Below, in pieces: positions 1 to 5,775 of a stretch of 9,190 bases of DNA. The notes below the pieces were generated by a model. The model ran no database searches, was not told the DNA's origin, and worked only from the letters and a program-made list of their open reading frames with translations. The stretch spans positions 1 through 9,190 of the forward strand of contig JBFLYE010000217.1 of the NCBI GenBank assembly GCA_040756715.1. The letters run 5' to 3'. Source of the DNA: a bacterium (GTDB lineage: Bacteria; UBA9089; UBA9088). A program made the translations under genes and the position numbers. The first letter of the stretch is position 1. Each line of letters opens with the position of its first letter.

Positions 1-137
1 AACTTAACCTTTTTCAATTCAAAATTCAAAATTTAGAATTCAAAATTTCTTAAAAGGTGGATGAATTTTTAACAGATAAACACAACCCTATCTATTTTTG
101 CACTAAGTAATGGAAGATACTATAAATAACTGAGCAG
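1..137. repeat. Left arm of long imperfect inverted repeat
   Basis: This arm matches the reverse complement of 9029-9144. Bases 1-54 pair with 9091-9144 at 52 of 54 positions without gaps. Bases 84-108 are identical to the complement of 9058-9082 over 25 bases. Bases 109-137 match 9029-9057 at about 22 of 29 positions. The left arm has about 21 extra bases between the first two blocks. The outer block is built from AATTCAAAATTC-type units, also seen at about 4041-4070 and 9171-9190. The arm lies in the 3' flank of the minus-strand gene ending at 233. Bases 138-232 hold no gene and no convincing terminator, only weak stems (AACTCA/TGAGTT at 159-183). Confidence 0.85.
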
Positions 138-232
138 TCGGGAGTTTTTTCCCACATAACTCAACTTTGGCAAAAAATGAGTTCATTGCTCCTAAACTAT
201 TCCGAGGGTTACCTTTAGCAGGGTTCACCTTT

Positions 233-2053
233 TTATTTTAACTTAAGCTTAAGCCTTATGGTGAATTCCCCCCTCTCTATTTTATTAAATGTCTTTCCCC
301 CATCTTCAGAGATAAACGACCTGCCATATCTTAATACCTTCTCAAGGGGGATTTCAAATTGCCCCTCTAAAGCCTTTAATGAAATAGTATTTGTTCCCTC
401 CCTTAACATCGATAAAGGAAAACCTGCCTTTCCAAAGATAAGCAGACCGCCACTACTTGGGCAGGGTGTGCTTCCTAAATTTTTTTCATTTATCTGGATA
501 GAAATTATCCCAGGACCTCCAAAGAAATCAAAAAAGAAGAAGCAATTATCCTTTATCTTTGAAATATCCTTTATGATAAGCTCTTTTTTTATTATTCTAT
601 TGGGGTTATTTAAAGTAAAGGTTTCTCTTCCTCCTCCTTCCTCTGGTGTATCCATAATTAAAAGATAACCATCCTTTTCAATCTCTACCCCACTTTTATA
701 TACCATAGGCCAGATTAAACCTTTAAGGGTTGAAGAGAAATTAACCCCCATAAATAGCAAAGAGAATAGCAAGAAACAAGGGGTTATTATTTTGATTTCT
801 CTCTTTTTAAAGGCATTATATAAATAAAAAATTGCATATCCTCCAAATGGTAAAAGTGCGGGAATAACACCTATCCTATACCTTCCCAAGACCATAAATG
901 CTGTTATGGTCAAAAAATAAGAGAGAATAAAGAATACCAATCCAAGCACAGCCTTTCTCTTTATTGACAAAATAAGACCCAAAAGGCATAATGGAGCTAT
1001 CAGGCTAAATGTAAGGAATCCAGGCATAACCTTTGAAAGATTTTTAAAATGGCTATAGTCAACATTGTTGGGAACCTCCCAACTGTCCCAAAATAGCCAG
1101 GCTTTTTTAAGGGTAAGACCTAACCAGGCAGAAGGGCTGTTTTTGATAAACCTTAAAGATTCCTTTATCCAAAGAGAAGACCTCTTTGAAATAGACGGCT
1201 CTTTATTTATCCTCTCTGCAATTTCATTATAATTTTCTGGATATGAATCAGAAGTGCCTGTTGAGCCTGGGTTATTTCCAATATAAAATTGTATCCCTCC
1301 CTTTGCAGAAAGAAGAATAAACTCCTTTGTGTCAATGTAATTCTTTATTGTAACGGGAATTATTGGTATTATGCTTCCAATTGCTATAAACAAAAAGATA
1401 AGAATTCCCTTCCTTGCTCCCAACAATATTAAAGACAAAATAAAAAGAAAGGGGAGAAATGTAAGGATAGTTCCTCGCAGGAGGGCCGATATCCCAATTG
1501 CCATTCCCAAAATAAAGCCATTTTTTCTTGTTGAATCTTCTTGGGTTCTTACCAAAAAATAGAGGATTATGCAAACAAGGGAGGTAAATAATCCGTCTAT
1601 TAACAATGAATCCTCATAAAGGATAAACGGGCCATAGAATAGGGCTAAAATAAATGTAATAAAACCAACATTTTTGCCAAATAGCCTTTTTGTTGCAAGA
1701 TAAATAAGGAAATAGGAAAATAGGGCTATGATTGTCTGAACAATATAGAGAGAATGAAGATTTCTTCCAAAAACAAGGTAGATAAAAGCTACAAAATAAG
1801 GATAGAGAACAGAGGTTGCTCCTGCCCAACATATATTTTTTCCCTTTAAGATGCTTTGTGCCTGGGAGTCAAAGGTTGCCATATCTGTTCCTGCCATAAG
1901 CTGATTTCCAAGCCATCCTTTTGCTTCAATATCCTTAAGAATAGAGAGCCTTAAGACAAATGAGATAACAAGGAGGGAGATAATAAGGATATATTCTAAT
2001 GGAAAACCCATATTTTTCTTTTTTTGCCTCTTAATCCTTTGTCGAGTAGACAT
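233..2053 (-). CDS. GT-C family membrane glycosyltransferase (PMT/ArnT-like, GT39/GT83 type)
   Basis: This 606-aa polytopic membrane protein probably transfers a sugar from a polyprenyl-phosphate donor to a lipid or protein acceptor at the outer face of the inner membrane. A basic N-terminus (residues 1-15) precedes the first membrane helix (about 20-37). The first periplasmic loop holds an acidic site, GTDMATFD (Asp57, Asp62), where GT-C enzymes keep their catalytic Asp. YEDSLL (Glu147, Asp148) fits the second acidic loop. LLRGT (191-195), GGIQFYIGNNPGSTG (252-266) and GRYRIGVIPALLP (390-402) resemble conserved stretches of the PMT_2 family. Helices run to about residue 440. Residues 445-606 form a soluble, probably periplasmic, beta-rich domain I do not recognise. 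The start is supported by AGGAGG nine bases upstream. The substrate cannot be told from sequence. It follows a second GT-C gene on the same strand, but 626 bases of decayed sequence separate them, so co-transcription is doubtful. Confidence 0.85.
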   Translation of the reverse strand: MSTRQRIKRQKKKNMGFPLEYILIISLLVISFVLRLSILKDIEAKGWLGNQLMAGTDMATFDSQAQSILKGKNICWAGATSVLYPYFVAFIYLVFGRNLHSLYIVQTIIALFSYFLIYLATKRLFGKNVGFITFILALFYGPFILYEDSLLIDGLFTSLVCIILYFLVRTQEDSTRKNGFILGMAIGISALLRGTILTFLPFLFILSLILLGARKGILIFLFIAIGSIIPIIPVTIKNYIDTKEFILLSAKGGIQFYIGNNPGSTGTSDSYPENYNEIAERINKEPSISKRSSLWIKESLRFIKNSPSAWLGLTLKKAWLFWDSWEVPNNVDYSHFKNLSKVMPGFLTFSLIAPLCLLGLILSIKRKAVLGLVFFILSYFLTITAFMVLGRYRIGVIPALLPFGGYAIFYLYNAFKKREIKIITPCFLLFSLLFMGVNFSSTLKGLIWPMVYKSGVEIEKDGYLLIMDTPEEGGGRETFTLNNPNRIIKKELIIKDISKIKDNCFFFFDFFGGPGIISIQINEKNLGSTPCPSSGGLLIFGKAGFPLSMLREGTNTISLKALEGQFEIPLEKVLRYGRSFISEDGGKTFNKIERGEFTIRLKLKLK

Positions 2054-2062
2054 TTTCTATAA

Positions 2063-2068
2063 CCTCCT
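2063..2068 (-). promoter_or_regulatory. Shine-Dalgarno site of the PMT-like gene
   Basis: On the minus strand this is a full AGGAGG nine bases before the ATG at 2053. It decides the start over the in-frame Met15. It contrasts with the transcription-unit-leading genes at 4647, 4778, 5984 and 7159, which have no such site. Confidence 0.75.
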
Positions 2069-2088
2069 ATATTTTATGCCCCTCCACA

Positions 2089-2121
2089 GAACCGTGCTTA
2101 AGGATTTCCGCAACCTGGCTC
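2089..2121 (-). other. Degenerate group II intron domain V hairpin
   Basis: On the minus strand this 33-base segment starts GAGCC and ends GGTTC, which pair (with one G-T). That is the basal stem of group II intron domain V, normally about 34 bases and including the AGC catalytic triad. The GGAAAT...CC centre recalls the GAAA-capped distal stem, but mid-stem pairing is lost, so it is probably inactive. It lies directly downstream of a reverse transcriptase remnant, the order expected in a group II intron (ORF in domain IV, then domain V). No clear domain VI or 3' splice boundary was found before the next gene's ribosome binding site. Confidence 0.6.
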
Positions 2122-2157
2122 TTCAGCAATGCTTCCTCTATACGAGGAGAGGGCATA

Positions 2158-2335
2158 TACCCCATCTATTCCAGAAGCTTTATCCCTTTTAAGCTCCCTG
2201 AAAACAGCCTTTTAGAAAATCCTTTTGACGAGTAGGTAGGCAAGTGTGATAAACCTATACTTTGGATTTTCTTTGGCTGGTAAGGTTAGAGGCAGGGGTT
2301 TTGTTTCCACCTGTTGCCTAGTTCTAGCAGATGTG
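2158..2335 (-). pseudogene. Group II intron reverse transcriptase, N-terminal remnant
   Basis: On the minus strand, three frames give pieces of one group II intron-type reverse transcriptase N-terminus. They are KENPKYRFITLAYLL (about 2230-2274), then KDFLKGCF in a second frame (2201-2224), then RELKRDKASGIDGV in a third (2158-2199). The last is the conserved region before RT motif 1 (consensus near KASGIDGV). At least two frameshifts break it. The remaining several hundred residues, including the YADD active-site box, are missing. The reading frame runs on for about 18 codons into the domain V-like hairpin, implying an internal deletion. It cannot encode an active enzyme. Its exact upstream edge is uncertain. 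Confidence 0.7.
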
Positions 2336-2337
2336 TC

Positions 2338-2436
2338 CCTTATATCCTCAATATCCTGCTTGGTCAAATTAGCATATAAAGGATTTATCCAAACCAGCCC
2401 CAAAACCACCAAAGCTAAAAGCCTCTTTCCACAGCA
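2338..2436 (-). pseudogene. Fragment of a secreted protein (signal peptide plus start of mature region)
   Basis: On the minus strand this reads as a typical signal peptide: GKR, then hydrophobic LLALVVLGLVWI, then NPLYA as a cleavage site. NLTKQDIEDIR follows, like the start of a helical or coiled-coil secreted protein. There is no own start codon with a ribosome site, and the frame runs straight into the reverse transcriptase remnant after DIRD. I read it as a truncated 5' end of a separate gene. The open frame 2212-2508 (98 codons) is therefore a chimera of three unrelated pieces rather than a real gene, though translation of it cannot be excluded. Confidence 0.5.
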
Positions 2437-2437
2437 A

Positions 2438-2602
2438 TTAAAATCTTTTGGAATAATTTCTGTTTTTCTGGTAAAATATGCACTTTCTCTCAAATGTTCC
2501 AAGCTCATCCATATCTGCCGATGACTTTATTTCAACCAGATAATGCTTCTTACCATAATACAACAACCAGGATATTTTTGACAAGAAAATTATTGTCTCC
2601 AA
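2438..2602 (-). pseudogene. PD-(D/E)XK-nuclease-like domain fragment
   Basis: On the minus strand an open stretch without a start codon encodes KKHYLVEIKSSADMDEL followed by FERKCIFYQK. The ExK in VEIKSS, preceded by a hydrophobic strand, is the core of the PD-(D/E)XK fold. Spacing to the aromatic-rich FYQK helix resembles DUF3782-like predicted nucleases common in uncultured bacteria. The frame stops at 2438. A one-base shift continues it as KTEIIPKDF, indicating a frameshift. The N-terminal part, which would carry the catalytic Asp, is missing. Beyond 2602 only repeat sequence follows. It is a relic, and the family assignment rests on one short motif. Confidence 0.5.
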
Positions 2603-2613
2603 TGTATAAGCTT

Positions 2614-2657
2614 AAGCACACAGATGACACGGATTTAACAGATTTTCGCTGATTTTT
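2614..2657. repeat. Interspersed CACAGATGACACGGATTT-type repeat
   Basis: The segment contains CACAGATGACACGGATTT followed by AACAGATTTTCGCTGATTTT, with partial internal duplication of the CAGAT/GGATTT/AGATTT words. From memory, this sequence type recurs between genes in many metagenome-derived genomes. It sits between the 3' end of the GT117 gene and the nuclease fragment. No second copy lies in this window, so calling it a repeat rests on recall and on its internal redundancy. Confidence 0.4.
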
Positions 2658-2670
2658 TAATATATATTGA

Positions 2671-2685
2671 CCCTAAAAATTAGGG
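2671..2685. terminator. Possible hairpin at the 3' end of the GT117 gene
   Basis: CCCTAA, a three-base loop, then TTAGGG forms a perfect 6-bp palindrome overlapping the gene's stop codon (2680-2682). On the minus strand the following bases are AT-rich but not a clean T run. On the plus strand the hairpin is followed by TTTATTTTT, yet no plus-strand gene leads into it. It is a weak candidate. Confidence 0.25.
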
Positions 2686-4647
2686 TTTATTTTTCTGGAG
2701 AATTAAAAGGTTTTTCTTTGCCTCAGAATGATTTGGGTCTATCTGCAATGCCTTTTTTAAGGAGGAGATCGCCTTTTCTCTTTTATTGAGCTTAAGGTAA
2801 ATAATAGAAAGGTCAGAATAGCAATCTGCATAATCTTCCTTTATTGATAAGGCATTCTTTAAAGCCCTCTCTCCCTCATTATATTTTCCTAAAACAGCAT
2901 ATGTCCTTCCTAGGTTTCTGTAAATTACGGGGTTATTTTTTTCTAGCTCTATTGCCTTAAGGTATTCATCCAAAGCCTCATTATGCCTTCCAAGGATATT
3001 GTAAAGGCTACCCCTTTCATTGTAAGCCTTTGAATACTCATCTACCATCATCTTTGTCCTCCATTCCCTTGTCTCATTTAGCTTCCTTGCTCTAAAATTT
3101 GGAATGCTTTCTGTAAGCTCTTTTTCAATATCACAATTAAAAGGTAGAATTCTGAATACAAAGCCAGAAGGAATATAGATAAAACCCTGAGGAATCCATC
3201 CCTTAAAATCAAGGTAAATTGGGGTATTTGGATTGTTTAAAACCAGGGTTTCAAATCTTTTTTTTAATATAGCATCAAGCTCGGATAATGGCTTATCCCT
3301 TGAGGGAGACCTATCCATATTAAGATAGGGCTTATCCTGAAGGAGGCGGAACAATGTCCAATCCTGATGAAAATATGGGTATAAAATGGGCGAAATATCC
3401 CCCCTCCTCTTCTCTACATATTCAAGATACCATAAAGGGAATATGTTGTAATCCATTGTATAAAGGGAAATAGAATCTTTCTTTAGAGAATCCATCAAGG
3501 CAAGGGTGTGGTCATAGATGATATAGTAATTCCTCCTGTTGCAAAAATTAAAATGGGTAATTAAGGGGATTAAGGGGATAAGGAGGCAGAAAAAAGGGAT
3601 TTTCTTTGGAAGAACTGAAAAACAAAACCCTACAAATATGCTTATGTAGATAAAGGATGGGATATAATAATCCTCAATATTTGGGATATTGTAGCCAATT
3701 GCCATATAGATGTTAAAGATAATAGTAAGAAGGCAAAAGAAAAAGAAAAGAATATTTTTTTTAAAAAGAAGGAATAAGCCAATTAAGGCAAAGATAAGGG
3801 GAATTATGGTAAATTGTGAAAGAAAGAAAGGAAAAACCCTATCCTTTAAATGGCCTAATACCTTTATAAATGTAGGAAGGAAGAATAGCCCTGTATATCC
3901 AAATCCTGTGATATGCTGTGTAAATCCCGTTATATCCTTTGGCATATTCCAATTTAGCTCTGGATTACAACTTGCCCTTATTGGAAGATAGAACCAGAGG
4001 AATAATGGAAGGATAAAAAGAAATGCCATTTTAAAGAGATTTTGAATTTTCTCTTTTGAATTTTGAATTATTTTGTGCCTTTGTGCCTTTGTGCCTTTGT
4101 GCCTTTTTTCTGCATCTTTGTGTTTCAATAATGTAATGAGGATAAAGACAAATGTTCCCGGAAGAAGAAACATTGTCTGGGTATGATGAGTAAAGGAAAG
4201 GCCAAGAAAAAAGCTAAACAAGAGCCATTTTCTTTTAATCAAAAGAAGGGTAAGGAGGCTAAAGAAAAAGCCATTTAGGGTGTATTTTTCTGCAATTATA
4301 GCCTGTTCCCAAAATCTTGTGCTAAAGGCAAGAGTTAAGGAGGAAATAATGCTTGGGATGCGGGATTTAAGATGCGGGATTAGCTTTAAGGTAATAAAAT
4401 AGGTAATCATTACACATAAGGAGGCAAAAATGGAAGAGAGAAAATTCATCCTAAAGGCAATACTTCCGATAGGAATAAGGCTTGAGAAGGCCTTTCCAAG
4501 AATCATATAAAATGGGTATCCGGTCGGATGGCAAATTCCAAGAATCCAGGAGGCTGTGGTCATATCCCCTGAATCATGGAGACCAATAGAGGGTGTAAGG
4601 GTAAAAAGATAAACAAAAAGGGAAACAAAAAAAACAAAAAGGGCCAT
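2680..4647 (-). CDS. GT117/DUF2723 membrane glycosyltransferase with C-terminal TPR repeats
   Basis: This is a 655-aa polytopic protein. Its N-terminus carries the DUF2723 signature: TLTPSIGLHDSGDMTTA (Asp25, Asp28) and ICHPTGYPFYMILG (38-51). The family (CAZy GT117) belongs to the GT-C superfamily and includes the eukaryotic O-mannosyltransferase TMEM260, so a dolichol- or polyprenyl-sugar-dependent transferase role at the outer membrane face is inferred. Hydrophobic helices run to about residue 365. A soluble region follows, then three TPR units at about 538-571, 572-605 and 606-639, probably periplasmic and mediating protein contact. Residues about 175-205 are a charged, low-complexity insert derived from DNA repeats, and residues about 89-99 may be another. 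The start has no Shine-Dalgarno site, and an extended -10 lies 7 bases upstream, suggesting a leaderless message. The acceptor is unknown. Confidence 0.87.
   Translation of the reverse strand: MALFVFFVSLFVYLFTLTPSIGLHDSGDMTTASWILGICHPTGYPFYMILGKAFSSLIPIGSIAFRMNFLSSIFASLCVMITYFITLKLIPHLKSRIPSIISSLTLAFSTRFWEQAIIAEKYTLNGFFFSLLTLLLIKRKWLLFSFFLGLSFTHHTQTMFLLPGTFVFILITLLKHKDAEKRHKGTKAQRHKIIQNSKEKIQNLFKMAFLFILPLFLWFYLPIRASCNPELNWNMPKDITGFTQHITGFGYTGLFFLPTFIKVLGHLKDRVFPFFLSQFTIIPLIFALIGLFLLFKKNILFFFFCLLTIIFNIYMAIGYNIPNIEDYYIPSFIYISIFVGFCFSVLPKKIPFFCLLIPLIPLITHFNFCNRRNYYIIYDHTLALMDSLKKDSISLYTMDYNIFPLWYLEYVEKRRGDISPILYPYFHQDWTLFRLLQDKPYLNMDRSPSRDKPLSELDAILKKRFETLVLNNPNTPIYLDFKGWIPQGFIYIPSGFVFRILPFNCDIEKELTESIPNFRARKLNETREWRTKMMVDEYSKAYNERGSLYNILGRHNEALDEYLKAIELEKNNPVIYRNLGRTYAVLGKYNEGERALKNALSIKEDYADCYSDLSIIYLKLNKREKAISSLKKALQIDPNHSEAKKNLLILQKNKP
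3560..3586. repeat. Three 9-bp tandem units within the GT117 gene
   Basis: ATTAAGGGG occurs twice in tandem and is followed by a diverged ATAAGGAGG. On the coding (minus) strand it reads Leu-Ile-Pro repeated, inside a hydrophobic membrane segment. The unit is a multiple of three, so copy changes would preserve the frame. It may be simple codon-level redundancy. Confidence 0.4.
4036..4122. repeat. In-frame repeat insertion inside the GT117 gene
   Basis: Four perfect tandem copies of GTGCCTTT occupy 4075-4106, with a related ATCTTTGTG at 4114-4122. Next to them, 4041-4070 is made of TTTTGAATTTT-type units like those at both window ends. On the coding strand the block gives KRHKGTKAQRHK and then IIQNSKEKIQN, a charged stretch in a loop between membrane segments of an otherwise hydrophobic protein. 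Three 8-bp units equal eight codons, so the peptide has an 8-residue period. Similar AQRHKGTK peptides are familiar to me from spurious ORFs in metagenome-derived genomes, suggesting an interspersed repeat that entered the gene without breaking it. Confidence 0.75.
4357..4381. repeat. Direct repeat of GATGCGGGATT within the GT117 gene
   Basis: Two identical 11-base copies lie at 4357-4367 and 4371-4381, three bases apart. On the coding strand they give IPHLKSRIPS in a short loop between hydrophobic segments. It could be a second small repeat-derived insertion in the same gene. Confidence 0.55.
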
Positions 4648-4653
4648 TTCAAA

Positions 4654-4662
4654 ATTATACCA
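4654..4662 (-). promoter_or_regulatory. Extended -10 promoter of the GT117 gene
   Basis: On the minus strand TGGTATAAT is an extended -10 (TGn plus a perfect TATAAT). The ATG at 4647 follows after seven bases (TTTTGAA), placing the expected transcription start at or next to the start codon. No good -35 is visible. It faces away from the plus-strand promoter at 4740-4768. Confidence 0.55.
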
Positions 4663-4739
4663 AAAAACATTTATGCTTTCTATTTTAATTTGAATGTGAG
4701 AATCTTACAGGGTTTTGGGAAGAAGAATGAGATAAATGC

Positions 4740-4768
4740 TTGACACAAGGATTTTTCATCCCTATAAT
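4740..4768 (+). promoter_or_regulatory. Perfect sigma-70-type promoter, TTGACA-N17-TATAAT
   Basis: TTGACA (4740-4745) and TATAAT (4763-4768) are exact housekeeping-sigma consensus hexamers with the ideal 17-base spacer. The predicted transcription start falls about 4775-4778, at the ATG at 4778. It would drive the operon of the small membrane protein, fliA and the 57-aa protein. It lies inside the longer open frame that begins at ATG 4736, which argues against that upstream start. Confidence 0.75.
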
Positions 4769-4777
4769 TTTTTAAAA

Positions 4778-5014
4778 ATGGGAATAATTCCATTTCTTGT
4801 GGGATTTTTGATCTCGGTAAGCGCAGGTTTGTTTTCTATATTTAGACTGGAAGGAATAGTTTCTTTTAGGGAGTTATTCTTTGTTTCCTTTATTAAAATG
4901 TTTTTTATATTTCTTATTGTTTTTATATTTGGATTGATATTAGAAGCTTTTATAAGAAGGCAATTTAAAAAGAAAAAAGGATTTAATGTTATTCTTAAAG
5001 AGGAAAGGCCATGA
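4778..5014 (+). CDS. Small two-helix membrane protein encoded before fliA
   Basis: With start 4778 this is a 78-aa protein. A hydrophobic helix (about 3-20) leads to a short polar link, a second strongly hydrophobic segment (about 28-54), and a basic cytoplasmic tail (RRQFKKKKG). I do not recognise a family. An in-frame ATG at 4736 would add 14 residues, but those bases are the consensus promoter, and ATG 4778 lies nine bases after its -10, so 4778 is preferred, giving a probably leaderless message. The stop overlaps the fliA start by four bases (ATGA), implying translational coupling. Its position as first gene of the sigma-factor operon suggests a link to FliA control or membrane-associated flagellar functions. 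That is inference from context only. Confidence 0.65.
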   Translation: MGIIPFLVGFLISVSAGLFSIFRLEGIVSFRELFFVSFIKMFFIFLIVFIFGLILEAFIRRQFKKKKGFNVILKEERP

Positions 5015-5775
5015 CAGAAGAAGAGCAATGGAGGGAGTATAAAAGAACCAATGATCCCAAGATAAGGGAGGAGCTAATTTTAAAATATGCCTCCCTTGTT
5101 AAATATATAGCAGGAAGGATAGCTATAGGAGCTCCCAATATTGACTATAATGACCTGATAGGCTATGGAATTATTGGGCTTATCGATGCTATTGAGAAAT
5201 TTGATCCAAATCAGGGGTTTGTTTTTCAAACCTATGCCTCAAAAAGAATTAGGGGTGCTATTATAGATGAGTTAAGAGCCCTTGATTGGGTGCCAAGGCT
5301 TATGAGAAAAAAGGCAAAGGAGCTTGAAGATACCTATATAAAGCTTGAAAAGAAATACGGAAGACCAGCCACAGAGGAAGAAGTATGTGAGGAGCTTGAA
5401 ATAACCAAGGAAGAATTTAACCAAATCCTTCTTGACATTTCAGGAACAACAATTATTTCCCTTGATGAAGTGTGGTATCTAGGAGAAGATAACTATGAGA
5501 TTCTGGGCATTGACACAATTCAAGCTTCCCAAAGTCAAAATCCAGAGGTTATCATAGAGAAAGAAGAGGTAAAGGATATATTGGCAGGTGCCATAAGCAG
5601 GCTTTCTGAAAAAGAAAGAGAAACTATTGCCTTGTATTACTATGAAGACCTTACCCTAAAGGAGATTGGAAAGGTTCTAAATGTTACTGAATCCCGGGTC
5701 TGCCAGCTTCATGCAAATGCTATAACAAAGCTTAAGGTATCTATAAGAAAGAAAATAGCTGATTTTACAAAATGA
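5011..5775 (+). CDS. fliA: RNA polymerase sigma factor FliA/WhiG (sigma-28) family
   Basis: This 254-aa sigma factor has the usual length of FliA/SigD. Region 2 spans about 14-98 and includes YNDLIGYGIIGLIDAIEKFDP (core binding and -10 melting). FQTYASKRIRGAIIDELRALDWVPR-type sequence at 72-96 is the family hallmark. Region 3 covers about 98-160. Region 4 (about 185-245) carries the helix-turn-helix LKEIGKVLNVTESRVCQL, which contacts the -35. In flagellated bacteria FliA transcribes late flagellar, motor and chemotaxis genes and is restrained by the anti-sigma factor FlgM. No flgM-like gene is present here. The start has GAGG eight bases upstream (AGAGGAAAGGCC-ATG). It overlaps its neighbours by four bases on both sides. 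A WhiG-type role or another alternative-sigma use cannot be excluded without seeing the regulon. Confidence 0.93.
   Translation: MTEEEQWREYKRTNDPKIREELILKYASLVKYIAGRIAIGAPNIDYNDLIGYGIIGLIDAIEKFDPNQGFVFQTYASKRIRGAIIDELRALDWVPRLMRKKAKELEDTYIKLEKKYGRPATEEEVCEELEITKEEFNQILLDISGTTIISLDEVWYLGEDNYEILGIDTIQASQSQNPEVIIEKEEVKDILAGAISRLSEKERETIALYYYEDLTLKEIGKVLNVTESRVCQLHANAITKLKVSIRKKIADFTK

Noticed and set aside
140-183. Terminator of the PMT-like gene (GGGA/TCCC and AACTCA/TGAGTT stems)
   Set aside because: The stems are only 4-6 bp with large loops, and no T run follows on the minus strand.
258-668. 136-codon plus-strand open frame
   Set aside because: It lies antisense within the 3' part of the PMT-like gene, with no family resemblance and no promoter or ribosome site. 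It is a shadow frame.
2246-2524. 92-codon plus-strand open frame in the glycosyltransferase gap
   Set aside because: The opposite strand carries recognisable fragments (signal peptide, reverse transcriptase, nuclease motif), while this frame shows nothing recognisable.
4075-4106. CRISPR-like array (four GTGCCTTT repeats)
   Set aside because: The units are 8 bases in direct tandem without spacers and lie inside a coding frame.
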